Positions 10,041-19,287 of a DNA stretch of 64,000 nucleotides are shown here, piece after piece. Each line of letters starts with the position of its first letter. Positions within the stretch are counted from its first letter, which is position 1. This DNA comes from Rhodococcus maanshanensis NBRC 100610 (GTDB taxonomy: Bacteria; Actinomycetota; Actinomycetes; Mycobacteriales; Mycobacteriaceae), in the NCBI RefSeq assembly GCF_001894865.1, contig NZ_BCXA01000005.1, forward strand, positions 124,001 to 188,000, read 5' to 3'. Under the pieces are notes generated by a model that was not told the DNA's origin, did not search any database, and saw only the letters and a program-made list of their open reading frames with translations. Made by a program: the position numbers and the translations under genes.

Positions 10041-10355
10041 TCAGATGTCCTTCCCGTTCTTACGGGAGATCCGAACCCGCTTGCCGTTCTCATCGGTGCG
10101 GTAGCCCACGCGAGTTGCGTTACCGTCCGAGTCCACGACCTGCACGTTCGACACGTGGATCGGGGCTTCCTGCGTCACGATGCCGCCGGAGGAGGCGCCA
10201 CGCTCGTTCGCGGAGACCGCGGTGTGCTTCTTGATCCGGTTCACGCCCTCGACGAGGACCTTCTCGGTCGCCGGGAAGGCCTGGATGACCTTGCCCTTGG
10301 CGCCCTTGTCCTTGCCGGCGATGACCAGAACGGTGTCACCCTTGTGCACCTTCAT
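10041..10355 (-). CDS. rplX: 50S ribosomal protein L24
   Basis: 104 residues from the ATG at 10355, [20 protein letters not shown], a KOW motif that initiates 50S assembly near the exit tunnel. A GTG one codon upstream (10358) is possible, but GGAGG is seven bases from the ATG and only four from the GTG, and homologues begin MKV. The ATG shares one base with the rplN stop (TGATG), pointing to coupled translation. Confidence 0.97.
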   Translation of the reverse strand: MKVHKGDTVLVIAGKDKGAKGKVIQAFPATEKVLVEGVNRIKKHTAVSANERGASSGGIVTQEAPIHVSNVQVVDSDGNATRVGYRTDENGKRVRISRKNGKDI

Positions 10356-10723
10356 CACAGCACCTCCGGGGCGAGCGAAACGATCTTCATGAACTTCTTG
10401 TCACGCAGCTCGCGACCGACGGGTCCGAAGATGCGGGTGCCACGGGGATCGTGATCAGGCTTGATGAGAACCGCAGCGTTCTCGTCGAACTTGATGTACG
10501 AGCCGTCCGGACGGCGGCGCTCCTTGGTGGTGCGGACGATGACGGCCTTGACGACCTCGCCCTTCTTGATGTTTCCACCCGGGATGGCGTCCTTGACGGT
10601 GGCGACGATGATGTCGCCGATCCCGGCGTAGCGACGAGACGAACCGCCGAGAACGCGGATGCAGAGAATCTCCTTGGCACCCGTGTTGTCGGCGACACGC
10701 AGTCGCGACTCCTGCTGAATCAC
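10355..10723 (-). CDS. rplN: 50S ribosomal protein L14
   Basis: 122 residues from a GTG at 10723, [20 protein letters not shown], matching the L14 family from the first residue. The signature region [17 protein letters not shown] and the C-terminal [19 protein letters not shown] are present. L14 lies at the 30S/50S interface and is the target of the silencing factor RsfS. It is the first gene of the spc operon, with its own promoter at 10838-10866 and a leader of roughly 107 nt. Confidence 0.99.
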   Translation of the reverse strand: MIQQESRLRVADNTGAKEILCIRVLGGSSRRYAGIGDIIVATVKDAIPGGNIKKGEVVKAVIVRTTKERRRPDGSYIKFDENAAVLIKPDHDPRGTRIFGPVGRELRDKKFMKIVSLAPEVL

Positions 10724-10837
10724 TGATCTCTCCTAAGACCTGGATTTTCGTACGCACCGGATTACCGACCCGATGCGCGCGGTCTGTTACCCAGCCCTAC
10801 CCGCATGCGGGCATGCGGAGGCACAGGCAACCGCTCT

Positions 10838-10866
10838 AGTGTAGGGAACACGCCGAGGGAATCCAA
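10838..10866 (-). promoter_or_regulatory. Promoter of the spc operon (rplN onwards)
   Basis: TTGGAT (10866-10861) and TACACT (10843-10838) are separated by exactly 17 bp on the minus strand, a good match to a housekeeping promoter. Transcription would start near 10830. The leader contains overlapping GCATGCGG repeats (10801-10818) that can fold. The site lies just after the rpsQ terminator, so the S10 and spc operons look separate here. Confidence 0.65.
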
Positions 10867-10922
10867 ATCGCGCGCGATCGGCCTCGATTGTGGTTGTGCG
10901 CTCCCCCGCTGGTGGCACACGC

Positions 10923-10957
10923 AAAACGGCCCGCCCCCAACCGGGGACGGGCCGTTT
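10923..10957 (-). terminator. Terminator after rpsQ, end of the S10 operon
   Basis: The stem AAACGGCCCG (10924-10933) with CGGGCCGTTT (10948-10957), extended inwards by CCCC/GGGG around a short loop, begins 14 bp after the rpsQ stop. It is a strong GC stem with flanking A/T bases, and fits a factor-independent terminator on the minus strand. Confidence 0.75.
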
Positions 10958-10970
10958 CGGTTTAGTGCTC

Positions 10971-11255
10971 TTACTTGGCCTTCTCGAGCACCTCGACCAG
11001 ACGCCAGCGCTTGGTCGCCGACAGCGGTCGGGTCTCCATGAGCTGGACGCGGTCGCCGATGCCGGCGATGCCGTTCTCGTCGTGCGCCTTCACCTTGGTG
11101 GTACGGCGGATGATCTTGCCGTACAGCGGGTGCTTCACACGATCCTCGAGCTCGACGACGATCGTCTTCTCCATCTTGTCGGAGACGACGTAGCCGATGC
11201 GGACCTTGCGGGTCCCACGCTCTTCAGTCACTGCGTTGTCCTTCTTCTCACTCAT
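10971..11255 (-). CDS. rpsQ: 30S ribosomal protein S17
   Basis: 94 residues: a variable acidic and basic N-terminus ([20 protein letters not shown]), then the OB-fold core [20 protein letters not shown] and [20 protein letters not shown], with [19 protein letters not shown] at the end. S17 is a primary 16S rRNA binder in the 30S body. Its ATG overlaps the rpmC stop by four bases. It is the last gene of the S10 operon. Confidence 0.99.
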   Translation of the reverse strand: MSEKKDNAVTEERGTRKVRIGYVVSDKMEKTIVVELEDRVKHPLYGKIIRRTTKVKAHDENGIAGIGDRVQLMETRPLSATKRWRLVEVLEKAK

Positions 11256-11488
11256 GCCGCGTCACCCGCATCCGGGCCGGCGGCGAGGCCGAGCTCACGC
11301 TCACGCATGACCGTGTAGACGCGCGCGATCTCGTGACGGACAGTGCGCAGGCGACGGTTGTTGTCCAACTGACCGGTCGCCATCTGGAAGCGAAGGTTGA
11401 ACAGCTCTTCCTTCGACTCGCGGAGCTTGGTGACCAGCTCTTCTTCGCTGAGCTCGCGGAGCTCTGCGGCTGGGGTTCCAGTAGCCAT
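11252..11488 (-). CDS. rpmC: 50S ribosomal protein L29
   Basis: 78 residues from the ATG at 11488 ([20 protein letters not shown]), with the family core [20 protein letters not shown] and [20 protein letters not shown], predicted as two long helices. L29 lies beside L23 at the tunnel exit, where trigger factor and SRP dock. The start overlaps the rplP stop by one base and the stop overlaps the rpsQ start by four, so three genes are translationally coupled. Confidence 0.98.
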   Translation of the reverse strand: MATGTPAAELRELSEEELVTKLRESKEELFNLRFQMATGQLDNNRRLRTVRHEIARVYTVMRERELGLAAGPDAGDAA

Positions 11489-11904
11489 CAGAACTGCTCC
11501 TCCCTCGTGACGATCCTGCACTTGCACGGGAGCTTGTGCATCGCGCGGCGCAGGGCCTCGCGAGCAATCTCCTCGTTCGGGTAAGTCATCTCGAACATGA
11601 CCCGACCGGGCTTGATGTTCGCGACCCACCACTCGGGCGAACCCTTACCGGAACCCATTCGGGTCTCGGCGGGCTTCTTCGTGAGCGGACGATCCGGGAA
11701 GATGTTGATCCAGATCTTGCCGCCACGCTTGATGTGGCGCGTCATGGCGATACGAGCGGACTCGATCTGACGGTTGGTGATGTAGGCGGGCTCGAGAGCC
11801 TGGATGCCGTAGTCACCGAAGGTCACCTGGGTTCCACCCTTGGCGGCACCCGAACGGCTCGGGTGGTGCTGCTTGCGGTGCTTGACCCGACGGGGGATCA
11901 ACAT
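11488..11904 (-). CDS. rplP: 50S ribosomal protein L16
   Basis: 138 residues, [20 protein letters not shown]. The conserved core includes [40 protein letters not shown] and [21 protein letters not shown]16 is a late-assembly protein near the A site and peptidyl-transferase centre. It is three bases after rpsC. Confidence 0.99.
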   Translation of the reverse strand: MLIPRRVKHRKQHHPSRSGAAKGGTQVTFGDYGIQALEPAYITNRQIESARIAMTRHIKRGGKIWINIFPDRPLTKKPAETRMGSGKGSPEWWVANIKPGRVMFEMTYPNEEIAREALRRAMHKLPCKCRIVTREEQF

Positions 11905-11907
11905 GCG

Positions 11908-13117
<1,210 letters not shown>

Positions 13118-13121
<4 letters not shown>

Positions 13122-13399
13122 CGCCTCTTCGCCTTCCGATCATCCTTGATGTGACCCTTGAACGTACGGGTCGGTGCAAACTCTCCGAGCTTGTGTCCGA
13201 CCATCGAGTCGGAAACGAACACGGGGACGTGCTTACGGCCGTCGTGGACCGCAAACGTGTGTCCGATGAAGTCCGGGATGATCGTGGAACGACGGGACCA
13301 GGTCTTGATGACCTGCTTGGTTCCCTTCTCGTTCTGCACATCCACCTTCGCGAGGAGGTGGTCATCGACGAACGGGCCCTTCTTCAGGCTGCGTGGCAT
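13118..13399 (-). CDS. rpsS: 30S ribosomal protein S19
   Basis: 93 residues from the ATG at 13399, [20 protein letters not shown], with [20 protein letters not shown] and [20 protein letters not shown]. The longer open frame to 13552 overlaps rplB and is not used. S19 forms a complex with S13 in the 30S head. Confidence 0.99.
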
Positions 13400-13412
13400 T
13401 CTGAACTCCCTC

Positions 13413-14252
13413 CTAGCGCTTGTTCTTGCCGGTACGGCGGCGGCGGACGATGAGCTTGTCGCTCGGCTTGTTGGGCTTGCGGGTACGGCCCTCAGGCTGT
13501 CCCCACGGGCTGACCGGGTGGCGACCACCGGAGGTCTTGCCCTCGCCACCACCGTGCGGGTGGTCGACCGGGTTCATCACGACACCACGGACGGTCGGGC
13601 GCTTGCCCTTCCAGCGCATACGGCCGGCCTTGCCCCAGTTGATGTTCGACTGCTCGGCGTTGCCGACCTCGCCGACGGATGCGCGGCAGCGCACGTCGAC
13701 GCGACGGATCTCACCGGAGGGCATACGCAGGGTCGCGTAGGGGCCTTCCTTGCCCAGCAGCTGGATGCTGGCGCCGGCGGAGCGGGCCATCTTGGCACCG
13801 CCGCCCGGACGCAGCTCCACCGCGTGGATGGTGGTACCGGTCGGGATGTTGCGCAGCGGCAGGTTGTTGCCCGGCTTGATGTCGGCCGCGGGGCCGGACT
13901 CCACGAGGGCACCCTGCTCGAGGCCCTTCGGCGCGATGATGTAGCGCTTCTCGCCGTCCCGGTAGTGCAGCAGGGCGATGCGGGCGGTGCGGTTGGGGTC
14001 GTACTCGATGTGAGCGACCTTGGCCGGCACGCCGTCCTTGTCGTTGCGACGGAAATCGATCAGCCGGTAGGCGCGCTTGTGACCGCCACCCTTGTGACGG
14101 GTGGTGATGCGACCGTGGGCGTTACGTCCACCGCGACCGTGCAGCGGGCGGATAAGCGACTTCTCGGGAGTCGACCGAGTGATCTCGGCGAAGTCCGAGA
14201 CGCTCGAGCCGCGACGGCCCGGGGTAGTCGGCTTGTACTTACGGATTGCCAT
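13413..14252 (-). CDS. rplB: 50S ribosomal protein L2
   Basis: 279 residues, [21 protein letters not shown]2 is needed for subunit joining and peptidyl-transferase activity. The signature [20 protein letters not shown], which contains the functionally important histidine, and the RNA-binding SB3 domain with [20 protein letters not shown] are intact. It has 13 bp to rpsS and 40 bp to rplW. Confidence 0.99.
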
Positions 14253-14292
14253 GAGTCTTCTCGTCCTCTATGTCTCGTCAAGTCCCGCCCGC

Positions 14293-14598
14293 TTACGCGA
14301 CCGGTCCTCCGAAGATCTCGATGGGCTTGCTGTCGGCCGAGAGGGTCACGAGCGCGCGCTTGGTGTCCTTGCGCTTGCCGTAACCGAACCGGGTCCGCTT
14401 GCGCTTGCCCTGACGGTTGGCGGTGTTGACGCTGGTCACGGTGACGCCGAAGACCTGCTCGACGGCAATCTTGATCTGCGTCTTGTTCGAGTCCGGGTGC
14501 ACCAGGAAGGTGTAGGTGCCTTCCTCGATCAGTCCGTAGGACTTCTCAGAGATGACCGGGGCCAGCAAGATGTCGCGGGGGTCAGCGATGGTGCTCAC
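14293..14598 (-). CDS. rplW: 50S ribosomal protein L23
   Basis: 101 residues from the GTG at 14598 ([20 protein letters not shown]). The ORF extends upstream to 14766 inside rplD, but L23 begins here. Conserved blocks are [20 protein letters not shown] and [21 protein letters not shown]23 is the docking site for trigger factor and SRP at the tunnel exit. The GTGA overlap with the rplD stop indicates coupled translation. Confidence 0.98.
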   Translation of the reverse strand: MSTIADPRDILLAPVISEKSYGLIEEGTYTFLVHPDSNKTQIKIAVEQVFGVTVTSVNTANRQGKRKRTRFGYGKRKDTKRALVTLSADSKPIEIFGGPVA

Positions 14599-15275
14599 TT
14601 GCTCTCCTCCTTGCTGTCTGCCTGGGCGGACTCGGCCGGCCCGTGGATGAACGCGTTGAGCGCCTCGACGCTGAACACGACATCGTCGCTGTTGAGCACG
14701 TCGTAGGTGTTCAGCTGGTCGGGTGCGATGGGGTGCACGCCTTCCAGGTTCTGCACGCTCTTCCATGCCGCGATGTCCTCGCGACCGACGACGAGCAGAA
14801 GCTTCTTGCGATCCGAGATCTCACCGAGGAACGACTTCGCACCCTTGGTGGACGGGGTCTGACCCGACACCAGTTCGGTGATCACGTGGATGCGCTCGTT
14901 GCGCGCCCGGTCGGAGAGGGCTCCGCGCAGGGCGGCTGCCTTCATCTTCTTGGGGGTGCGCTGGGAGTAGTCACGCGGCTGCGGGCCGTGGACGACGCCA
15001 CCACCGGCGAACTGCGGGGCGCGGGTCGAGCCCTGACGGGCGCGGCCGGTGCCCTTCTGGCGGTACGGCTTCTTGCCACCACCGCGGACCTCGCCGCGGG
15101 TCTTGGTGGAGTGCGTGCCCTGGCGTGCCGCGGCGAGCTGAGCGACGACAACCTGGTGCATCAGCGCGATGTTGGCCGTGACGTCGAAGATCTCAGCGGG
15201 GAGATCGACGGTGCCGTTGGTCTTGCCACCGGCGGCCTTGACGTCGAGGGTCAGCTTGGTTGCGGTCTCGGTCAT
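14595..15275 (-). CDS. rplD: 50S ribosomal protein L4
   Basis: 226 residues. The tunnel loop and rRNA-binding region is recognisable ([40 protein letters not shown]). In E. coli L4 represses the S10 operon through its leader; whether that occurs here is not shown. The acidic/Ser-rich C-terminus is a common actinobacterial extension. Start overlaps the rplC stop by four bases. Confidence 0.99.
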   Translation of the reverse strand: MTETATKLTLDVKAAGGKTNGTVDLPAEIFDVTANIALMHQVVVAQLAAARQGTHSTKTRGEVRGGGKKPYRQKGTGRARQGSTRAPQFAGGGVVHGPQPRDYSQRTPKKMKAAALRGALSDRARNERIHVITELVSGQTPSTKGAKSFLGEISDRKKLLLVVGREDIAAWKSVQNLEGVHPIAPDQLNTYDVLNSDDVVFSVEALNAFIHGPAESAQADSKEESK

Positions 15276-15928
15276 GCGGACGCACCACCCTTCACTGCGG
15301 TCTTGACGATCACGAGGCCACCCTTGCGGCCGGGGATCGCACCCTTGATGAGCAGCAGACCGTTCTCGGCGTCCACCTTGTGGACCGAGAGGTTCTGCGT
15401 CGTGATGCGGTCGCTACCCATGCGGCCCGACATGCGCATGCCCTTGAACACGCGGCCGGGGGTGGCGCAGCCACCGATCGAACCCGGGCGACGGTGCACG
15501 GCCTGCGCGCCGTGGGAGGCGCCCTGGCCGGCGAAGCCGTGCCGCTTCATGGTTCCGGCGAAGCCCTTGCCCTTGCTGGTTCCGGTGACGTCGACGTAGG
15601 CGCCGTCCTCGAAGACCTCGGCGGTGAGCTCCTGGCCGACCTCGTACTCGGAGGCGTCCGCAACGCGGAGCTCCACGACGTGGCGACGGGGGGTCACACC
15701 GGCCTTGGCGAACTGGCCGGAAACCGGCTTGTTGACCTTGCGCGGGTCGATCGCGCCGAAGGCGAGCTGCACGGCGCTGTAGCCGTCGCGCTCCTCGGTG
15801 CGGATCTGGGTGACGACGTTCGGTCCGGCCTTGACGACGGTGACCGGGACGACCCGGTTGTTCTCGTCGAAGACCTGGGTCATGCCGAGCTTGGTGCCCA
15901 GGATTCCCTTGATCTTGTTCTCAGTCAT
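15272..15928 (-). CDS. rplC: 50S ribosomal protein L3
   Basis: 218 residues from the ATG at 15928 ([20 protein letters not shown]), with GGAG upstream. A GTG at 15952 would add MSAAETKT and overlap the rpsJ stop as GTGA, so it remains possible; related Rhodococcus-type L3 proteins start at MT(D/E)NK. The loop that reaches the peptidyl-transferase centre has [20 protein letters not shown] and [20 protein letters not shown]. Confidence 0.95.
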   Translation of the reverse strand: MTENKIKGILGTKLGMTQVFDENNRVVPVTVVKAGPNVVTQIRTEERDGYSAVQLAFGAIDPRKVNKPVSGQFAKAGVTPRRHVVELRVADASEYEVGQELTAEVFEDGAYVDVTGTSKGKGFAGTMKRHGFAGQGASHGAQAVHRRPGSIGGCATPGRVFKGMRMSGRMGSDRITTQNLSVHKVDAENGLLLIKGAIPGRKGGLVIVKTAVKGGASA

Positions 15929-15948
15929 TGTTTTTGTCTCCGCCGCGC

Positions 15949-16254
15949 TCACTGGATGTTGACATCAACGCTGGCCGGCAGATCGATGCGCATGAGCGCA
16001 TCGACTGTCTTGGGCGTCGGGTCGAGGATGTCAATCAGCCGCTTGTGGGTACGCATCTCGAAGTGCTCGCGCGAGTCCTTGTACTTGTGCGGCGAGCGGA
16101 TGACGCAGTACACGTTCTTTTCAGTCGGCAACGGCACCGGTCCAACGACACGGGCCCCGGTACGGGTCACCGTCTCGACGATCTTGCGTGCTGACGCATC
16201 GATCGCCTCATGGTCGTAGGCCTTGAGCCTGATGCGGATCTTCTGTCCCGCCAC
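15949..16254 (-). CDS. rpsJ: 30S ribosomal protein S10 (NusE)
   Basis: 101 residues from a GTG at 16254 preceded by [26 protein letters not shown]. The signature [20 protein letters not shown] and [20 protein letters not shown] are present. S10 belongs to the 30S head and also acts as NusE, linking RNA polymerase with NusB, NusG and the ribosome. It is the first gene of the S10 operon; its promoter must lie in 16255-16733. Confidence 0.99.
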   Translation of the reverse strand: MAGQKIRIRLKAYDHEAIDASARKIVETVTRTGARVVGPVPLPTEKNVYCVIRSPHKYKDSREHFEMRTHKRLIDILDPTPKTVDALMRIDLPASVDVNIQ

Positions 16255-16293
16255 GCTTGTGTCCTCTTCCTTGCCCGTTATGAATTAGGCCCT

Positions 16294-16350
16294 TGTAGAC
16301 CCTGGGGGGCTACCTCGTTCGTGTAGACCCGTCATGGGCTACCTCGTTTG
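16294..16350 (-). repeat. Tandem 28/29-bp repeat in the S10 operon leader
   Basis: Two adjacent copies, 16294-16321 and 16322-16350, share TGTAGACCC at one end and GGGCTACCTCGTT(C/T)G at the other; the centre differs (TGGG against GTCAT). Each copy is itself an imperfect inverted repeat (GTAGACCC with GGGCTAC), so the transcript could form two successive small hairpins 40-100 nt before the rpsJ start. Confidence 0.75.
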
Positions 16351-16709
16351 CACAGTTCCTGCCTTGCCCATGACTGTCCGAACGTTGGCGACCGGGCAAG
16401 TACCCGATCCGCTGCCGCTGTTCATCTGTCATGGTTCTCCGGTACACGCGGTCGGGCGTGTCGCCCTACCTCTCATACTCAAGGCACAATTGTCCCCTGA
16501 ACATGAATACCGGATGCGCTCGCAAGTGAGCGCAGGTACTGCTTCCGTCCTGCATTGGCCTCGGCCCCGCACTGACTGCCGGAGCTTCGGTCATCTCTCG
16601 CCAGGCGCCGGACGCAGTGGAACACGACCGGGGTCTAGGCAACCCGAACAGTATGCCGCAGACCGGCCGGGAGTTCAAATCCGATCCGAGGCGACACCGC
16701 GCGCCAGAA

Positions 16710-16725
16710 CTTACTCCAAAGTAAG
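16710..16725 (+). promoter_or_regulatory. Candidate operator before the DUF4442 gene
   Basis: CTTACT-CCAA-AGTAAG is a perfect 6-4-6 inverted repeat ending eight bases before the ATG at 16734. It overlaps TAAGAT (16722-16727), which is placed to be the -10 of a leaderless or short-leader transcript. A palindrome over the -10 suggests repression by a dimeric regulator, type unknown. Confidence 0.4.
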
Positions 16726-16733
16726 ATAGCGCC

Positions 16734-17210
16734 ATGACGACTCAGACACCCACCTACCGCGGCTGGCTCAAGCTCCCCCGCAACCGCGTCGGCTCGACAC
16801 TGTTCTCGCTGGGCATGTGCCTGCGGGTCCCCTACTTCGCGACGGTGCTCCCCCACGTCACCCGCCTCGAACCGGGACTCTGCGAGGCGAGGGCACCGAA
16901 GTGGTGGGGCGTGCACAACCACATCGGCACCTTCCACGCCATCGCCGCATGCAACCTCGCCGAGGCGGCGATGGGCATGCTCGCGGAGGCCACGGTGCCC
17001 ACCTCGCACCGGTGGATCCCGAAGTCGATGAACACCCGGTACCTCACCAAGGCCGACACCGGGCTGCGCGCCGTGGCGACGGTTCCCGACCTGCCTGACT
17101 TCGCCGAGATCACCTCCGGCACGGACCTCGTGGTGTCCGTCGCGCTCTATGACAAGGCCGGCACCGAGGTGGTGCACGCGGACATCACCATCTGGGTGAC
17201 CCCCAAGTAG
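16734..17210 (+). CDS. DUF4442 domain protein (hotdog fold)
   Basis: 158 residues, single-domain DUF4442, a hotdog-fold family related to thioesterases; its substrate is not established. The region WWGVHNHIGTFHAIAACNLA followed by EAAMGMLAEATVP (about residues 57-90) matches the conserved helix of the family, and VALYDKAGTEVVHADITIWV is the last beta strand pair. No signal peptide or membrane segment is seen. It stands alone on the plus strand, divergent from rpsJ and convergent with the DUF2236 gene 18 bp away. A role in acyl-CoA or acyl-carrier hydrolysis is possible but only by fold analogy. Confidence 0.8.
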   Translation: MTTQTPTYRGWLKLPRNRVGSTLFSLGMCLRVPYFATVLPHVTRLEPGLCEARAPKWWGVHNHIGTFHAIAACNLAEAAMGMLAEATVPTSHRWIPKSMNTRYLTKADTGLRAVATVPDLPDFAEITSGTDLVVSVALYDKAGTEVVHADITIWVTPK

Positions 17211-17228
17211 CCACCGGCGGCTGCGCCG

Positions 17229-18032
17229 TCAGGCCGAGAGCGAGCCCCGCGAGCGCAGCCGCCTACGCATGTCCCAGAGGTAGACGGACCTGGGTGCATG
17301 CCGGACGACCCTCGGGATCCGCGGGTACACCCAGGATGCGAGCGTCATCACCCGATCGAACCTGCGCCGGTCCCGCTCGTTCCACGGCAGCTCGAACTGC
17401 TGCCGCAATCGCTCGGGCAGCAGCCCGGTCGTCAGCCACCGATACGCGGGCAGATTCGCGCGGATGAGCAAGGGCGCCCGGACCGGATGGAAGAGGTCCC
17501 TCGAGACGGCCCGGACCTTCGCGTCGACCTCGACACCGTCTATCTCCCGCTTCCAGTACGCGGCGAACTCGGCGCGATCGCGCGGCCAGAGCCCGTCCGG
17601 CACCTGGAGCGCGGTGCCGAGGATCGCGTACTCGCGGTACAGGGCGTCGGCATTCGCGTCGTCGAGCGCGCCGAAGACGCGTTCGTACAGGGTGACCGCG
17701 CTCTCGTAGAGGGTGGCGGCCACCCACAGCTGGAGCTGCGGGTCGAAGGCGTTGTAGTCATCCGAACGCACCTTGGCGTGCGCCTTGTTGACCATCCTGA
17801 TGACGGCAGCGCGCTCCTCGTCGGTGCCGTAGACGACGGCATATATATAGGTCATCGTCGTCCGCAGGCGGTCGACCGCCCGATAGGCGAAATCACTGTG
17901 GTCCGCGACCCCGTGACCGACGCCACGATTCGCCACCTGGAGCAGGATCGCCCGCCCGCCCGCGGCGAGCATGATCCCCTCGCCCGCCAGATCCTGGATT
18001 GTCACTGCCGCCCGTCGACTCATGCTCGCCAT
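17229..18032 (-). CDS. DUF2236 / MpaB-family oxygenase-like protein
   Basis: 267 residues, DUF2236 family (also called MpaB or latex-clearing-protein-like; characterised members bind haem b and cleave polyisoprene or act in mycophenolate synthesis). Family landmarks are ILLQVANRGVGHGVADHSDF, RLRTTMTYIYAVVYGTDEER, RMVNKAHAKVRSDDYNAFDP and LQLWVAATLYESAVTLYE. The histidine in NKAHAKV and the YNAFDPQLQLWV block are the usual conserved core. Mycobacteriales encode many paralogues of unknown substrate. Start at the ATG 18032; a second ATG at 18023 is equally possible since neither has a clear ribosome site. An 18-bp palindrome lies 14 bp upstream. Confidence 0.85.
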   Translation of the reverse strand: MASMSRRAAVTIQDLAGEGIMLAAGGRAILLQVANRGVGHGVADHSDFAYRAVDRLRTTMTYIYAVVYGTDEERAAVIRMVNKAHAKVRSDDYNAFDPQLQLWVAATLYESAVTLYERVFGALDDANADALYREYAILGTALQVPDGLWPRDRAEFAAYWKREIDGVEVDAKVRAVSRDLFHPVRAPLLIRANLPAYRWLTTGLLPERLRQQFELPWNERDRRRFDRVMTLASWVYPRIPRVVRHAPRSVYLWDMRRRLRSRGSLSA

Positions 18033-18045
18033 GCAATCACACTGC

Positions 18046-18063
18046 GGTCTGGTTCACCAGACC
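18046..18063 (-). promoter_or_regulatory. 18-bp perfect palindrome upstream of the DUF2236 gene
   Basis: GGTCTGGTTCACCAGACC is a perfect inverted repeat with two 8-bp arms and a 2-bp centre, 14 bp before the DUF2236 start. Its size and symmetry fit an operator for a TetR-type dimer. No regulator gene is adjacent, so the binder would be encoded elsewhere. It could also form a small RNA hairpin near the ribosome site. Confidence 0.6.
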
Positions 18064-18290
18064 TTTCGGGATGTCACTCAAAAGACGTGTTCAAAGGCAA
18101 CAAATGAGATCTGTAGAGCGCGAGTGCATCCAGATTTTCTGTTAACTTAATCATCGAACCGCCAGGCGACGGACCGTCCGAACACCGGGACGGACGAACT
18201 GGTCGCGACATCGAGTCCGCGAGAAGGCGAACCGGACCCCAACATGTGACGAATCCAGCGCTGTCGACCACCCACGAAGTGGACGCATGA

Positions 18291-18296
18291 CATACT
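18291..18296 (+). promoter_or_regulatory. Possible -10 of the ABC exporter operon (leaderless)
   Basis: CATACT ends seven bases before the ATG at 18304, the spacing expected when transcription starts at the ATG itself. No -35 is evident and no ribosome site precedes the start, which also favours a leaderless transcript. The remaining 18064-18290 spacer holds nothing that I can name. Confidence 0.25.
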
Positions 18297-18303
18297 CGCG
18301 TGC

Positions 18304-19287
18304 ATGCCTTCACCCCACTCTGCCGTCCTGGTCGAGGGAATCAAGAAGTCGTTCGGCGACGTGCACGCACTGCGCGGCGTCAGCTTCGAGGTTCCCCGAG
18401 GGACCGTGCTCGGCATCCTGGGCCCGAACGGCGCAGGCAAGACCACCACGGTCAATGTGCTCTCGACGCTGCTGCGCCCCGACTCGGGCCGCGCGTTCGT
18501 GGCCGGCCATGACGTGGTGACGCAGGCCGCCTCGGTGCGACGCAGCATCATGACGACGGGCCAGTACGCGGCATTGGACGAATCACTCACCGCCCGTGAG
18601 AATCTCGTGCTCTTCGGGCGACTCCTTGGTTTGACCAAGCAGTCCGCGAAGGGCCGCGCCGAGGAACTGCTCCGCCAGTTCGATCTGGGGTACGCCGCGG
18701 ACCGCAAGGTGTCGGGCTTCTCGGGCGGCATGCGGCGGCGCGTCGACATCGCCTGCGGCCTCGTCACCCGACCCGAGGTGGTCTTCCTGGACGAGCCGTC
18801 CACCGGCCTCGACCCCCGCAGCCGTCAGGGTGTGTGGTCGCTGGTGTCCGAGCTCAAGCAGCAGGGCATCACCATCTTGCTGACGACGCAGTACCTCGAA
18901 GAGGCCGACGTCCTCAGCGACAACATCGTGGTCATCGACAAGGGCACCGTGATCGCCGAGGGCACCGCCGACCAGCTCAAGGAGCGCACCGGCGGTAGCT
19001 ACTGCGAGGTGGTGCCCGTGCAGCTCGCAGACCTGCCGCGGGTCTTCAACGTGCTGATGAGCCTGGTTCCGCCCGAGTACATCACCGAGACCGGACACGA
19101 CCGGCTCTCGATTCCCGCGCAGTACGGCGCGCAGACCCTCGCCGAGGTGCTGCGCCGGCTCGACATCGCGCGGATCCCGCTCGCCGACATCGCGCTGCGC
19201 CGCCCGTCGCTCGATGACGTGTTCCTGGCGCTGACCGGAACGAGGGCCGAGGACGAGGAATCCGAACAAGCGAGCGTTGCGTCGTGA
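18304..19287 (+). CDS. ABC exporter ATP-binding protein, DrrA type
   Basis: 327 residues. Walker A GPNGAGKT (40-47), signature FSGGM (139-143) and Walker B VVFLDE (159-164) are intact, so it should hydrolyse ATP. The switch region reads TTQYLEEAD, with Gln in place of the usual His, as in the daunorubicin-resistance DrrA family. The C-terminal regulatory extension with RRPSLDDVFLALTG is also typical of DrrA. Two permeases follow with overlapping starts, making a DrrABC-like exporter. Such systems export polyketides, lipids or peptides; here the adjacent NRPS product is the obvious candidate cargo, but the genes are convergent rather than co-transcribed. Confidence 0.93.
   Translation: MPSPHSAVLVEGIKKSFGDVHALRGVSFEVPRGTVLGILGPNGAGKTTTVNVLSTLLRPDSGRAFVAGHDVVTQAASVRRSIMTTGQYAALDESLTARENLVLFGRLLGLTKQSAKGRAEELLRQFDLGYAADRKVSGFSGGMRRRVDIACGLVTRPEVVFLDEPSTGLDPRSRQGVWSLVSELKQQGITILLTTQYLEEADVLSDNIVVIDKGTVIAEGTADQLKERTGGSYCEVVPVQLADLPRVFNVLMSLVPPEYITETGHDRLSIPAQYGAQTLAEVLRRLDIARIPLADIALRRPSLDDVFLALTGTRAEDEESEQASVAS

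Larger units (their letters stand above)
16255..16733. other. 479-bp intergenic region upstream of rpsJ and the DUF4442 gene
   Basis: No gene is supported here. The region should contain the S10 operon promoter (minus) and the promoter of the DUF4442 gene (plus). The only -35/-10 pair I can propose for S10 is weak: TTCAGG (16501-16496), 18 bp, TATGAG (16477-16472) on the minus strand, leaving a leader of about 210 nt. That leader contains the tandem 28-bp repeat at 16294-16350. Tuf or fusA, which adjoin rpsJ in many bacteria, are not here. Confidence 0.6.

Noticed and set aside
16466-16735. 89-codon minus-strand frame in the rpsJ upstream region
   Set aside because: No ribosome site or family resemblance, and it overlaps the DUF4442 start region. 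Treated as chance.
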